This document shows positions 28,034 to 36,912 of a stretch of DNA of 64,000 nt, one piece after another. Both the position numbers and the translations under genes were made by a program. The notes below the pieces were generated by a model. It had not been told where the DNA came from, did not search any database, and saw only the letters and a list, made by a program, of their open reading frames with translations. The stretch is from assembly GCA_016208485.1 (NCBI GenBank), contig JACQXY010000008.1, positions 1-64,000 of the forward strand. Direction: 5' to 3'. Positions within the stretch are counted from its first letter, which is position 1; every line of letters starts with the position of its first letter. Origin of the DNA: Acidobacteriota bacterium (lineage in GTDB: Bacteria > Actinomycetota > AC-67).

Positions 28034-28653
28034 TGGCCCGCCAGTTCATCCGCGACCTCACCGTCGGGGACCTGAGCGCGCTCCCAACGCGCTGCCGAGG
28101 CTGCCTCTTCTGGGAGCTTGCCCCGATCGAGCGGGCATTCGCCTCCGAGCACGACCCGGAGTTCGAGAAGGAGGCGTGGTTCTCCGAGGTGAGCCTGGTC
28201 GTCGGGGCCTGCGGGAAGGTCGCCTACTCCGACAACGACCCCGTCGGCTACGCGCTCTTCGGGCCCCCGGAGATCTTCCCGGGCGCCCTGTCGTTCCCCG
28301 CGCGCGTGTCCAAGGACGCGCTGCTCCTCGCGACGCTGCACGTGCTCCCCGTCGCCGAGCGCGAGGGCATCGGACGGGCGCTCGTGCACGCGGCGCTCCG
28401 GGAGGCGAAGGGGCGCGGCAAGCGCGCGGTGGAGGCGTTCGGCGACCGCCAGTGGCGCCACCCCGATTGCGTCATCCCGGCGGAGTTCCTCGAGAAGGTC
28501 GGCTTCCGCGTGCGCCGCGAGCACGTGCGCTTCCCGCTCCTGCGGATCGACGTGCGCTCGCTCGGGCGGATCGCCGAGGACGCGGCGGCCGCGGTGGAGA
28601 AGCTGCTCGAGTCGGTGTTCCGGCCCGAGCCGGCCGCCAAGGCCGCGCCGTAG
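28033..28653 (+). CDS. GNAT family N-acetyltransferase
   Basis: 206 residues. N-terminal LPTRCRGCLFWE motif with two cysteines, acetyl-CoA loop region EREGIGRALVHAAL near 111-124, and FLEKVGFRVRREH near 155. A GNAT gene of this type follows parB in many Actinomycetota. It overlaps the small membrane-protein gene by one base. Substrate unknown. Confidence 0.88.
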   Translation: MARQFIRDLTVGDLSALPTRCRGCLFWELAPIERAFASEHDPEFEKEAWFSEVSLVVGACGKVAYSDNDPVGYALFGPPEIFPGALSFPARVSKDALLLATLHVLPVAEREGIGRALVHAALREAKGRGKRAVEAFGDRQWRHPDCVIPAEFLEKVGFRVRREHVRFPLLRIDVRSLGRIAEDAAAAVEKLLESVFRPEPAAKAAP

Positions 28654-28687
28654 CCCTTCGAGGGCCGGCCGGGAGGTTTCCCGCCCG

Positions 28688-28693
28688 TATACT
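28688..28693 (+). promoter_or_regulatory. Leaderless-type -10 box of the MNT-HEPN pair
   Basis: TATACT ends seven bases before the MNT ATG (28701) and no ribosome site intervenes, so transcription probably starts at or next to the start codon. Confidence 0.6.
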
Positions 28694-28700
28694 GCGACCG

Positions 28701-29015
28701 ATGGAGAGGGAACCGAGCCTGGACGAGCTCCGCGCGCTGGCCGCGCGTCTCGCCCGGGCGGTGGGGGCCAATCTGGTCGTGCTCTTCGGCTCCCGCGCCC
28801 GGGGAGAGGGGCGCGTGGGGAGCGACGTGGACCTGCTCTACATCGTGCCAGATGGAGCCGACCTTCTCGCCCTCGGGCCCGTGGCGGAGATGGCCCTCCG
28901 ACCGCGACCCTGGCCCGTGGACCTCGTTCCGATGCGGGAGAGCCACTGGAAGGCGCGGGCCTCGGTCCTTGCCAGGCAGGTGGCGGCGGAAGGGATCGTT
29001 CTGTATGCCGCCTGA
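28701..29015 (+). CDS. MNT-type nucleotidyltransferase (MntA-like antitoxin)
   Basis: 104 residues. Minimal nucleotidyltransferase with GSRARGEGRVGSDVDLL (the GSxARG...SDxDL metal motif) and a later Asp in PVDLVP. In MNT-HEPN modules the MNT protein adds AMP to the HEPN toxin to silence it. The 3' end overlaps the HEPN gene by 11 bases. It has its own leaderless-type promoter, so it is a module inserted downstream of the parAB operon. Confidence 0.88.
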   Translation: MEREPSLDELRALAARLARAVGANLVVLFGSRARGEGRVGSDVDLLYIVPDGADLLALGPVAEMALRPRPWPVDLVPMRESHWKARASVLARQVAAEGIVLYAA

Positions 29016-29550
29016 CCGTGACGAGGCGCTGCGGTGGGCCGCATATGCGGAGGAGGATTGGGAGTACGGTGTCGCGGGCATCGAGCGCTTCCCTCGCGGA
29101 GCGGGTTGGAACCTCCACCAGGCCGCGGAGAAGTACCTCAAGGCCGTGCTGCTGGGCGAGGGGTGGGACCCGCCACGCACGCACGATCTCCTGCACCTGC
29201 TCGACGCGATCCACCCGGACCGTGGCGACGAGCTGGAGAGAGCGCTCAGCGCTCTGGCCCCGTTCGGTGTCGCCAGCCGCTATCCGGGCGACCTCCCCCG
29301 AGTCACTCCCGATGAGGCTGCGCGAGCGCGCGATGCCGCAGCGGTCGTGCGGCGCTTCGCCGGCGCGCGCCCTGGTGCGGCCGGTGTCTGGCGAGACCGG
29401 AGGAAGTCGCCGCAGCACTCATCAAGGAGGCCGACCTCGCGGAGGAGGGACGGCGACAGCGCGCCGACATCCCTCGCCCGGAGGCGCCGACGCCGGCGAA
29501 GGTCTACACACGGTGGGACGCGACCTTCGGAACCCACGGGCCGCGCGTGA
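29005..29550 (+). CDS. HEPN domain protein (HepT-like toxin), with off-frame tail
   Basis: The first 115 or so residues are a HEPN domain: AEEDWEYGVAGIERFP, NLHQAAEKYLKAVLL, RTHDLLHLLD. HEPN toxins of this type are RNases with an R-x(4-6)-H motif, which may correspond to the RTHDLLH region here. The last 60 residues are Arg/Ser-rich and look like out-of-frame translation. Over the same bases the frame used by the next gene reads as normal protein. The gene probably ended near 29370 originally or carries a frameshift. The 3' end overlaps the next frame as GTGA. Confidence 0.78.
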   Translation: MPPDRDEALRWAAYAEEDWEYGVAGIERFPRGAGWNLHQAAEKYLKAVLLGEGWDPPRTHDLLHLLDAIHPDRGDELERALSALAPFGVASRYPGDLPRVTPDEAARARDAAAVVRRFAGARPGAAGVWRDRRKSPQHSSRRPTSRRRDGDSAPTSLARRRRRRRRSTHGGTRPSEPTGRA

Positions 29551-29729
29551 AGCTCATCGTCACCGCCGCGCTCGGGCTCGGTGCGCTCCTCGGCGCGCTA
29601 TTCCTGATCGGCGTGCTGCGGAGCGGTCTGACGCAGGTCGGGCCGTTCGCGCTCACCTACTTCGTGCTCTACGTGGTCGGAGCGGGGTACCTCCTCTCGC
29701 AGATCTGGCGCCGCGAGCGGAGGCGCTGA
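29547..29729 (+). CDS. Small two-helix membrane protein, apparently lacking its N-terminus
   Basis: 60 residues from GTG 29547 with two transmembrane helices (about 3-22 and 30-51) and a basic end (WRRERRR). The same frame stays open upstream to 29316 and encodes a protein-like stretch (for example EEVAAALIKEADLAEEG and KVYTRWDATFGTHG), but without an ATG, GTG or TTG. The gene seems to have lost its 5' end where the MNT-HEPN pair sits, or the two genes are joined by a frameshift. Function unknown. Confidence 0.5.
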   Translation: MKLIVTAALGLGALLGALFLIGVLRSGLTQVGPFALTYFVLYVVGAGYLLSQIWRRERRR

Positions 29730-29766
29730 TGGCCCGCCTCTGCCCCCGCAAGCTCCGGCGGGGCGC

Positions 29767-30210
29767 TCAACTCCGCCGCGCGCGCGGTGCGAGCGGGTTC
29801 ACCCACCGGACCTCGTCGAACCGGGCGAAGTCGCTGTCGGCCGACGCCACCGCCAGGCCGTGCTCCAGCGCGAGCGCGGCGAGCGCCGCGTCCGGGATGG
29901 CATTCCCGCGCAGCCGGTAGGTGCGGATCAACCGGCCGAGTATCTCGGCGTGGCGGTCGGTCGGCTGCGGGATCCAAGCGGACCCGGCTGCCAGCCAGTC
30001 CTCGACGTGCTGCCACGCCGCCTCAGGGTCGAGCGGCCGCTTGGATGCGCGCGGGTGCGTGCTGATCCGGACGAAAGCGATCAGCGATGGCCACGGGAGG
30101 CCGGTGCGCGCGGGCCCGTTGAGCCGAGCCGTGAGCCAGGCGCGGGCGGCGGCGTGGAAGGGGCTCTCCTCGTCGACGGCGAAGAGCAGCAGGTTGGCGT
30201 CGACGATCAT
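29767..30210 (-). CDS. vapC: VapC family PIN-domain toxin (module 1)
   Basis: 147 residues. PIN RNase with the first catalytic Asp in MIVDANLLLFAVD and late acidic residues in AIPDAALAALALEHG and ASADSDFARF. The segment WPSLIAFVRISTHPR is typical of the VapC subgroup whose second acidic position is not Glu. It begins directly after the vapB1 stop. Cleaves RNA when released from VapB. Confidence 0.9.
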   Translation of the reverse strand: MIVDANLLLFAVDEESPFHAAARAWLTARLNGPARTGLPWPSLIAFVRISTHPRASKRPLDPEAAWQHVEDWLAAGSAWIPQPTDRHAEILGRLIRTYRLRGNAIPDAALAALALEHGLAVASADSDFARFDEVRWVNPLAPRARRS

Positions 30211-30441
30211 CTATGGGGCGCCGGGACCGTCGAGCAGCTCAAGGGCCTCGGCCACGTTCGTGACATCGATCTTGAGACCGAGTCGTTGCGTGCGCTGCTT
30301 GAACGACCGCCTGCGGGTTCGAGCGCTCAGGCCCGCGCGGACGAGGTCGTTGATCACCTCGCGAAGCCCGAGGCCGCGCTCACGCCGCAGCCGCTGGACT
30401 GCGGCCGCGACGTCGTCGTCCAGGATGATCGTCGTCCTCAT
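30211..30441 (-). CDS. vapB: VapB family antitoxin (module 1)
   Basis: 76 residues, ribbon-helix-helix N-terminus (MRTTIILDDDVAAAVQRLRR) and a C-terminal toxin-binding tail. A minus-strand TACGCT (30453-30448) stands six bases before the ATG, so the transcript is probably leaderless. It is divergent from the subtilase gene. Confidence 0.88.
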   Translation of the reverse strand: MRTTIILDDDVAAAVQRLRRERGLGLREVINDLVRAGLSARTRRRSFKQRTQRLGLKIDVTNVAEALELLDGPGAP

Positions 30442-30580
30442 GGACCGAGCGTAGCACAGCGATGCAAGAGGGGCAGCATCACGATGCCTGGGCTGCGCCG
30501 CCGGGGGGCGTTGAGCAGCGGGACCATAGCTGGCTGCCTGTAGCGGTATCCTGTTCGCGCTCGAACCGGGTTGCCGAGCA
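30442..30580. promoter_or_regulatory. Divergent promoter region of vapBC1 and the subtilase gene
   Basis: 139 bases. On the minus strand TACGCT (30453-30448) is the vapB1 -10. On the plus strand GTATCCT near 30546-30552 may serve the subtilase gene. No operator palindrome was recognised. Confidence 0.4.
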
Positions 30581-33055
30581 ATGAGGGGAACTATGTGGTC
30601 TGGAGGAACCGCTCAGGGTTGGCACGTTCTCCGGGGCGACGCAGCAACGGGGCCCTTCATGTGGGAGGAGATGTGTGACTCGGCGCGCGCTGGGAGTATC
30701 TCCCCGGACGACCTGGTGTGGCACGAGACGCTGCCCGACTGGGTGCCGGCCTCGACGATCCCCGGGTTGATCCCAGATGCGGTGCCGACCACCGCCCCCG
30801 ATCTGCAAGCAACTCCCGCGGCGACAGGTCAGGCGGCCGTCCCCCATGTCCCAAAGGTGAAGGGGCCCAAGCGCCGGAAGCTCGGACGCAGAGCAGTTGC
30901 GGCGCTGGTGGCCCTCCTCCTGATCGGAGGAGGGATCGTGTACCTGCGCTCGGGCGGCGACTCCGGGTCGGGGCTCGGCCGCGTTTCCTACACGGCGCCC
31001 CGGCCGGGCGACGTGATGGCGACCAGGGCGTGGGGCCGGGTCCCGATCAACCAGCTCGCCGTCGTGCTCGAGGACGGCCGCGGACGCGGGGACGCGGAGC
31101 GGGTCGCAAAGGCGCTCGGCGGCGCGGTCATCGGCGAGATGGAGTACGTCAACCTCTACCAACTGCGGGTCGCCGCCGCGAACGAGGCGGAGCTTGCCGG
31201 ACGGCTCGAGCAGGCCCGGGCCGCGCGGGGCGTCGCGCTCGCGTTCCCCAACCAGGAGACCCGTCCCGACGAGGAGATCGGGGGAGAGCGGCAGAGCGCG
31301 CTCAACGAGCCGGTCTATCAGGGAGAGAACGGGAAGCCGTACGCCATGATCGGCGTGGAGCGGGCCTGGAACTACCTGCGCGGGGCCGGCATGACCATGA
31401 ACGACGTGCAGGTCGGGGTCGTCGACAACGGGCTCTACCGCGGCCAGGACGAGTTCGGCGGGGACACCCAGGTCGAGACCGCCGACGCCGGCGACGAGCT
31501 TGCCCAGGCCGATCAGAAGAAGGACGGGAAGCCGAAGCCGTACGGGAGCCACGGCACAGCCGTGACCGGGATCATCGCCGCCGACCCGGGCAACGGTGGA
31601 CAGACCGGCGTGGCTTCGGTGCTGGGCAAGAAGCTCAAGGTGAGGATGACCAACATCTGGGGTCCGAAGTACGGTTCGAACACGCCCGCCGCCGCCGACC
31701 CCAACGATCCGACCAAGGTGACCTACGCGAGGGGCGGAGGGACCTTCGCGCTCGGGGATCTCCAAGCCCTGCAGGCGCAGGTCGAGGCCGGCTCGACGAT
31801 CATCAACTGCTCCTGGGGCAACTCGGAGGCGAACCCCGAGACGGCGGCCGCATACCGGAAGTTCTTCCAGAAGATGGCCAAGGACCGGCCCGACGTCCTG
31901 TTCGTCGCCTCCGCGGGCAACGACGGCAAGGCGCTGGACGGAACGAAGCGGTACCCGAGCGGCCTCGCGCTGCCGAACATGATCACCGTCGGCGCCCTCG
32001 ACAACGACGGTTCGCGCGTGGACTACAGCAACATGAAGAGCGACAATTTCGAGGTCACGCTCGCGGCCCCCGGCCACCGGGTCGTCTCGGGTGTGTCGGC
32101 CTCGGGCGAGGTCTCGAACTTCAACGGCGGGACGAGCTTCTCGACTCCCCAAGTCACGGCGGCCGCCTCGATGATGCGCTCGCTCAACCCGAAGCTCACC
32201 GCCGGCCAGATCAAGGCCATCCTGGTGGAGACGGCGGCTCCGGGGGTGACCGACGACGAGAAGCGGATGAGCGTGCCGGTTCCCAAGTCCGTCGGCGCCG
32301 GGGTGCTGCGAGTGGACAAGGCGGTGCTCAGGGTGATCAACGATCTGCGGGCCGAGCGGAAGGAACCCCCGCTGGCCGAGGACTTCCTCGAGAACCTCGG
32401 CGTGATCGATGCGGTCGCCATCACCGGGGAGCCCGGCGAGTACGCGGTGAAGGGAATCGTCAAGGCCGTCGGTGAGGGCGGAACCGACGTCACGATCTCG
32501 CTCGCCGGCGAAGGCGCCATCGGAGGGACCACGACCCAGCACCTCGATGCCGCCGGCGAGACGCGCTGGAGCGTCACCTTGACGAAGGACACCGCCACCA
32601 TCAGCGTGCGCCGCCTGGACAACGGCGCGGCGAGCGTGATCACCATCGAGGTCATCGACCTGAACGGGCACTGGGCCGGGACGTTCACGATCACGAAGAT
32701 CGAGTTCGCCGCCGGCACCGCGGGGAAGGGCGGGGTCCCCGGGTTGCTCAGGGCGTTGATAGGGAAGGCCGTCCCCATGACGCTCGACGTCACGGCGGAT
32801 GTGGGAGGGGGCGGCTCGGTCACCCTGGCCGTCTCAGGGTTCGGGGGCGTCAAGGGCTCGCTGGAGACGGGTCCCCTCCAGTGGAGCGGGAACAGCCTGA
32901 GCTTCTCTACGCAGGGCGTTACCACCTGGAAGGGGCGCGCCAGCCGAGAAGGTGACGCCGAGGTGATCACTGGAACCACCGAGGGTCCCGCAGCCTTCGT
33001 GGGCGGCCGCACGATCGGCATGGCGCGCGCGATCTGGAAGGCCGCAAGGTCGTAG
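30581..33055 (+). CDS. GYF_2-domain membrane-anchored subtilisin-like serine protease
   Basis: 824 residues. Residues 12-62 form a GYF_2/DUF4339-type module (WHVLRGDAATGPF...LVWHETLPDWV). A Pro/Ala linker and basic cluster precede one transmembrane helix (105-122). A propeptide-like region follows, then an S8 protease domain with Asp282 (VGVVDNG), His324 (GSHGTAV), Asn447 (ASAGND) and Ser521 (GTSFSTPQV). The C-terminal 200 residues are beta-rich and of unknown role. The topology puts the GYF module in the cytoplasm and the protease outside. It is an accessory gene between vapBC1 and the amidase gene, convergent with the latter. Confidence 0.92.
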   Translation: MRGTMWSGGTAQGWHVLRGDAATGPFMWEEMCDSARAGSISPDDLVWHETLPDWVPASTIPGLIPDAVPTTAPDLQATPAATGQAAVPHVPKVKGPKRRKLGRRAVAALVALLLIGGGIVYLRSGGDSGSGLGRVSYTAPRPGDVMATRAWGRVPINQLAVVLEDGRGRGDAERVAKALGGAVIGEMEYVNLYQLRVAAANEAELAGRLEQARAARGVALAFPNQETRPDEEIGGERQSALNEPVYQGENGKPYAMIGVERAWNYLRGAGMTMNDVQVGVVDNGLYRGQDEFGGDTQVETADAGDELAQADQKKDGKPKPYGSHGTAVTGIIAADPGNGGQTGVASVLGKKLKVRMTNIWGPKYGSNTPAAADPNDPTKVTYARGGGTFALGDLQALQAQVEAGSTIINCSWGNSEANPETAAAYRKFFQKMAKDRPDVLFVASAGNDGKALDGTKRYPSGLALPNMITVGALDNDGSRVDYSNMKSDNFEVTLAAPGHRVVSGVSASGEVSNFNGGTSFSTPQVTAAASMMRSLNPKLTAGQIKAILVETAAPGVTDDEKRMSVPVPKSVGAGVLRVDKAVLRVINDLRAERKEPPLAEDFLENLGVIDAVAITGEPGEYAVKGIVKAVGEGGTDVTISLAGEGAIGGTTTQHLDAAGETRWSVTLTKDTATISVRRLDNGAASVITIEVIDLNGHWAGTFTITKIEFAAGTAGKGGVPGLLRALIGKAVPMTLDVTADVGGGGSVTLAVSGFGGVKGSLETGPLQWSGNSLSFSTQGVTTWKGRASREGDAEVITGTTEGPAAFVGGRTIGMARAIWKAARS

Positions 33056-33155
33056 CCAGCACTCGATCGGCAGGCGGCCTCGCCGTCGCTCGGGCACCGG
33101 GCCCCAGACCCTGGACGGACGCCACGGCTGTGGTGACCGGCGTGGAACCGGCGCG

Positions 33156-34244
33156 TCAGGCGCGCGCCGGCTCGGCCGGGAAGCGCCGGAGCGCCCCGGC
33201 GATCGCCCCGGCGAGGCGCGCGACGAAGGCGGGATCGGAGAGCAGACTCTCCTCCTCGGGGTTCGTGAGGAATCCGGGCTCGACCTGCACGGCAGGCATT
33301 CGCGTTTCCCGGAGCACCGCGAAGGTCTTCGGGTGCGCGCCGGCGTGGGTCAGGCCGAGCGCGGCGGCTTCGTCGAGGATGGTCTCGGCGAGCCGGCGGC
33401 CGGCCGCGGACTCCCAGCGCTCGTTGCCGTAGAAATAGACGGCGGCTCCGCCGGCGCGCGGATCCTCCGCCCCGCCGGCGTGCAGCGCGATGTACAGGTC
33501 GGCGCCGACCCGCTGCGCGAGGGCCGCGCGCTCGTGCTCCGACGGGCCCGCGTGCTCATCGCGGGTGAAGAAGACCGCGGCGCCGGAGGCCGCCAGCTCC
33601 GCCTCCAGCGCGAGCGCGAGGTCGAAGGCGAACCGGTCCTCGCGCAGCCCGCTCGGGCCCGACCGGCCGTGGTCGGCGCCTCCGTGGCCTGGATCGAGGA
33701 CGAGCCGCATGCCGGCGAGGGTCTGTGGGAGCCGGCGGAGCGCCTCGCGCTCGCGGATGTGGGCGACCGGCGTCTCGCCGGCACGGGCGGGGAGGCCCTT
33801 CAGCGCGCGGACGGTGAAGTCGCCGAGGATGCCGTCGGCCGGCAGGCCGTAGTTCGCCTGGAACTCCCTCAGCGCGCGGGTCGCCTGCGGGCCGAAGATC
33901 CCGTCCACGCGCCCGGCGTCGAAGCCGAGCGCGGAGAGACGCGCCTGGAGGTCGCGCACGTCGTCGCCGCGGAGCTGGGGCGAGCGAAGGTACAAGGTGC
34001 GGTCGCCGAGCTTCCAGGATGCCTCGACCAGCTCGCGCCAGGTATCCCGTCCGACGATCCCGTCCACGACGAGCCCGCGGCGTTGCTGGAACTCCCGCAC
34101 CGCTCGCTCGGTCGAGGGGCCGAACGCGCCGCGCTCGTCGGCGTCGATCGCCGAGCCGAGCGCGAGGAGCCGCGCCTGGAGGTCGCGGACCGCGTCGCCG
34201 CGATGTCCGCCGCGCAGGAGGAGGGGTGGGGGGCGCTCGGCCAC
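33156..34244 (-). CDS. N-acetylmuramoyl-L-alanine amidase with two peptidoglycan-binding domains (CwlM-like)
   Basis: 362 residues. Two PG_binding_1 repeats (about 10-72 and 85-150, each with a VDGIxGxxT-type motif) precede an Amidase_3 domain (about 172-355). Zinc and catalytic residues are present: DPGHGGADHG, the Glu after it (LREDRF), IALHAGG and QVEPGFLTN. In mycobacteria the syntenic CwlM regulates MurA rather than acting as an enzyme; the intact catalytic set here leaves activity possible. The start is GTG 34244; ribosome site weak. It lies 14 bases after the thioredoxin stop, as in the conserved trxB-trxA-cwlM block. Confidence 0.92.
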   Translation of the reverse strand: MAERPPPLLLRGGHRGDAVRDLQARLLALGSAIDADERGAFGPSTERAVREFQQRRGLVVDGIVGRDTWRELVEASWKLGDRTLYLRSPQLRGDDVRDLQARLSALGFDAGRVDGIFGPQATRALREFQANYGLPADGILGDFTVRALKGLPARAGETPVAHIREREALRRLPQTLAGMRLVLDPGHGGADHGRSGPSGLREDRFAFDLALALEAELAASGAAVFFTRDEHAGPSEHERAALAQRVGADLYIALHAGGAEDPRAGGAAVYFYGNERWESAAGRRLAETILDEAAALGLTHAGAHPKTFAVLRETRMPAVQVEPGFLTNPEEESLLSDPAFVARLAGAIAGALRRFPAEPARA

Positions 34245-34258
34245 GCGCCCATTGTGCC

Positions 34259-34630
34259 TTACCCGGCGGCCGTAGACGACCCGGGGGTTGCCAGGAACTC
34301 CTCGATCTCGCCCAGGATCTTGGCCTTGCCGCGCGCGCCGACGATCCGGCGCTTCTCGGCGCCGTTCACGAACAGCAGCATCGAGGGGATGGACATGATC
34401 CCGTACTGGCGCGCGGTCTCGGGGCTCGAGTCGACGTCGAGCTTCGCCACGACGAGCGAGCCCTTCTTCTCTGCCGCGATCTCCTCGAGGGTGGGAGCCA
34501 CCATGTGGCAGGGTCCGCACCAATCCGCCCAGAAGTCGACCAGGACCGGCCCCTCGCTCTTCAGGACCTTGGCCTCGAAATCGTCGTCGCTCACCTGGAT
34601 CGTCGCGCCTGCCAACGTTCGCACCTCCAT
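34259..34630 (-). CDS. trxA: Thioredoxin
   Basis: 123 residues with active site WCGPC (37-41) in VDFWADWCGPC and cis-Pro segment SIPSMLLF. Reduces protein disulfides using electrons from TrxB. In the conserved actinobacterial order trxB sits next to trxA; here about 6.1 kb of inserted genes separate them. ATG 34630 is used; the upstream extension is not coding-like. Confidence 0.93.
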   Translation of the reverse strand: MEVRTLAGATIQVSDDDFEAKVLKSEGPVLVDFWADWCGPCHMVAPTLEEIAAEKKGSLVVAKLDVDSSPETARQYGIMSIPSMLLFVNGAEKRRIVGARGKAKILGEIEEFLATPGSSTAAG

Positions 34631-34911
34631 GTTGATCGGGGACCACACCTTCGCCTCTGGCGCGATGAGACTACCGCATCGCCGCCAGTCATAAACGCCC
34701 AGGTCGCTCGGGGTATTCCGCGCCCGAAGAAGGATTCCGCGCGGGAGAAAGGGCGAGCATGGGGGCTGGAAGCTGTTGTTCGGCGAGTGGGCCGAGTTCG
34801 TCGAGGCGAAGGTCGGGCTCGAGGTCTTGGCCCGCCCCGCGCCGGCCGGGGAGGATTCCGACCCTCCGGTAGCGAATACCCCTCCAACCGCTCGCACCCA
34901 GGGAGGAACTC

Positions 34912-36735
34912 ATGAGAAGGATCCTGCTTATCGCGCTTCTGGTGGCCATGGTGCCCGTGACCGGCGGGTTGGGACGGGCCGCACCGCCACCGGCCGGCCC
35001 CATGCAGTACGTGGCTGTGGACGACGGGACGGAGATCGCGGTCCGGCTCTGCTACCCGGACGGCTACGTCGAAGGCACCAAGTACCCAGCGCTCGTCCAG
35101 ATCGATGGATACGGCGGGGCAGCGTCCCTGAACAGTAACTGCTACGCCGGGATGCATGACTACGTGTCGGTGGCGATATCGCTCCGGGGCACCGGCTGCT
35201 CGGGTGGTCAGCTGTCGCTGTTCGGCGACCGGTCCTCCCAGGACGGCGCGTGGATCATCGACAACTGGATCCCGAGCCAGGGATGGTCGAACGGCAAGGT
35301 CGGCATCATCGGCCACTCCTACGGCGGCCTCACCGGCTTCCTCGTCGCGTCGTTCGCGACGACCGAACACCTTAAGGCCGTGGCGGTCTCGGGCCTCATC
35401 GATGACTTCTACCGCGGCATCGTCTATCCGGGTGGGGTGCTGAACTACGGTTTTCCGCTCCTTTGGGGGGCGGGGCTCCGGCCCTTCGCCGAGCACATGG
35501 CCAACGCGTCATTCATCGCGAGCGATTCGCACTGCGCCGCCAACTACGCCCAGCACCAAGGCTCGGACGCGGCGCCGACGCCGGACCTCCTGCTAGGGAC
35601 GTACGGCTCACCGTTCACGAGGGATCCGGTGACCGGCGCCGACGCGTGGGGGATCACCCACAGCCTCCTTGCGCATGAGAAGAACATCAAGGCGCCGATG
35701 GAGCTTGGCCAGCAGTACCAGGACGAGCAGACCGGTCCGCGTGGCGGCCATGTCCTGTGGGAGAACATCCCGGCCGGAGTGCCGAAGCGCATCGTGATCT
35801 CGACGGGACGCCACAACCCGAGCGCTTCGGTGGGCACCAAGATGGACTGGCTCGACTGCTGGATCCTCAAGGATGGCCAGGACTGCGGCGATGCGACTGA
35901 CCCTGCAAAGCGAGTGATGCTGTACTTCGAGTCGGAGGGCAACGACCGGCTGGCGCCGTACTTCGCGAGCGACTGGCCCCTCCCCGGAACCGACTGGGAG
36001 CGCTACAAGCTCTGCGCCGGCGGCACCCTCGTGGAGAGGAGCGCGGCGACCACGGCCTGTGACGGCGAGGTCTCGTATGCATCCACCGGCGCCGGTCGGC
36101 ACATGACGGGCGACCTCGGGCAGGCGGTGTCGAACCCTGCCCCGCTCGCGCCCTACGGCTTCACAACCGGGTTGCCGGACACCGCGCGGTACACGCTCGA
36201 TTTCAGCCAGGACACCGCGCTCGCGGGCCCGCTCGAGCTTTCGCTCTGGGCGAAGCTGTCGTCGCCGGACGGCAACTTCTGGGCGGAGGTCCTGGACCTG
36301 GACACTTCGACGGGTGCGACGACCTTCGTGCAGCGAGGCCTGCTCCGTGGGGCGGCTAACGGCGGTTTCGACGAGTCGAGGTCGCAGAAGACGCCGGGCG
36401 GAGAGATCTACCGGCCGTACTACTCCTACGCCGGCCTGACTCCGATCGTGCCGGAGTCGCCGACCAAGTTCGAGATCGAGATCTTCCCGCTCGGCCACGT
36501 GTGGCGAGCCGGGCACCAGTTGGTGCTGCAGCTCCACGCTCCGCCGGCGAACGACCCGATCTCCACCTACGCCTACGAGCCGACGACGCCGGGCGTGGTC
36601 ACGATCCTCCAGGACGCCGACCACCCGACGACTCTGCTGCTGCCGTTCATGCCGACGCTCCCCCCGCACCGGGCCACCGCGCCCGCGTGTGGTGCGGTCA
36701 ACGGCGAGGTGTGTGTGACGCCGGCGCTCGGCTGA
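34912..36735 (+). CDS. Secreted CocE/NonD (peptidase S15-type) hydrolase
   Basis: 607 residues. Signal peptide 1-23 (MRRILLIALLVAMVPVTGG). Alpha/beta hydrolase domain with nucleophile Ser136 in GHSYGG, then a cap, and a C-terminal jelly-roll domain from about 400 (X-Pro dipeptidyl-peptidase C-terminal fold, with FEIEIFPLGHVWRAGHQL). Several Cys pairs suit an exported protein. Hydrolyses an ester or X-Pro bond; substrate unknown. GGGAGGAACTC precedes the ATG. It is inserted between trxA and trxB. Confidence 0.88.
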   Translation: MRRILLIALLVAMVPVTGGLGRAAPPPAGPMQYVAVDDGTEIAVRLCYPDGYVEGTKYPALVQIDGYGGAASLNSNCYAGMHDYVSVAISLRGTGCSGGQLSLFGDRSSQDGAWIIDNWIPSQGWSNGKVGIIGHSYGGLTGFLVASFATTEHLKAVAVSGLIDDFYRGIVYPGGVLNYGFPLLWGAGLRPFAEHMANASFIASDSHCAANYAQHQGSDAAPTPDLLLGTYGSPFTRDPVTGADAWGITHSLLAHEKNIKAPMELGQQYQDEQTGPRGGHVLWENIPAGVPKRIVISTGRHNPSASVGTKMDWLDCWILKDGQDCGDATDPAKRVMLYFESEGNDRLAPYFASDWPLPGTDWERYKLCAGGTLVERSAATTACDGEVSYASTGAGRHMTGDLGQAVSNPAPLAPYGFTTGLPDTARYTLDFSQDTALAGPLELSLWAKLSSPDGNFWAEVLDLDTSTGATTFVQRGLLRGAANGGFDESRSQKTPGGEIYRPYYSYAGLTPIVPESPTKFEIEIFPLGHVWRAGHQLVLQLHAPPANDPISTYAYEPTTPGVVTILQDADHPTTLLLPFMPTLPPHRATAPACGAVNGEVCVTPALG

Positions 36736-36912
36736 GCTTCGGGGTGCCGGCGGCCCGGCCCTATGGGTGAGGCGCGGCCGGACTCGCGCGCCGGTTGTCC
36801 GCTCTGCCCTCGCCCGGCGAGCATCCCTGGACTTGTTGCATCCCCTGGAGTAGTTGCGCAAGAGACTGTCAGGTATCCTTGCGAAACAGGTGGGGATTGG
36901 AAAGGAAGACCG

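Noticed and set aside
30479-32671. 730-codon minus-strand frame antisense to the subtilase
   Set aside because: The plus-strand frame has an intact S8 catalytic triad; the antisense frame is rich in Arg, His and Gly with no motifs.
33149-33171. CCGGCGCG...CGCGCCGG repeat as a terminator
   Set aside because: It lies inside the C-terminal coding part of the amidase gene and such GC repeats arise by chance at this composition.
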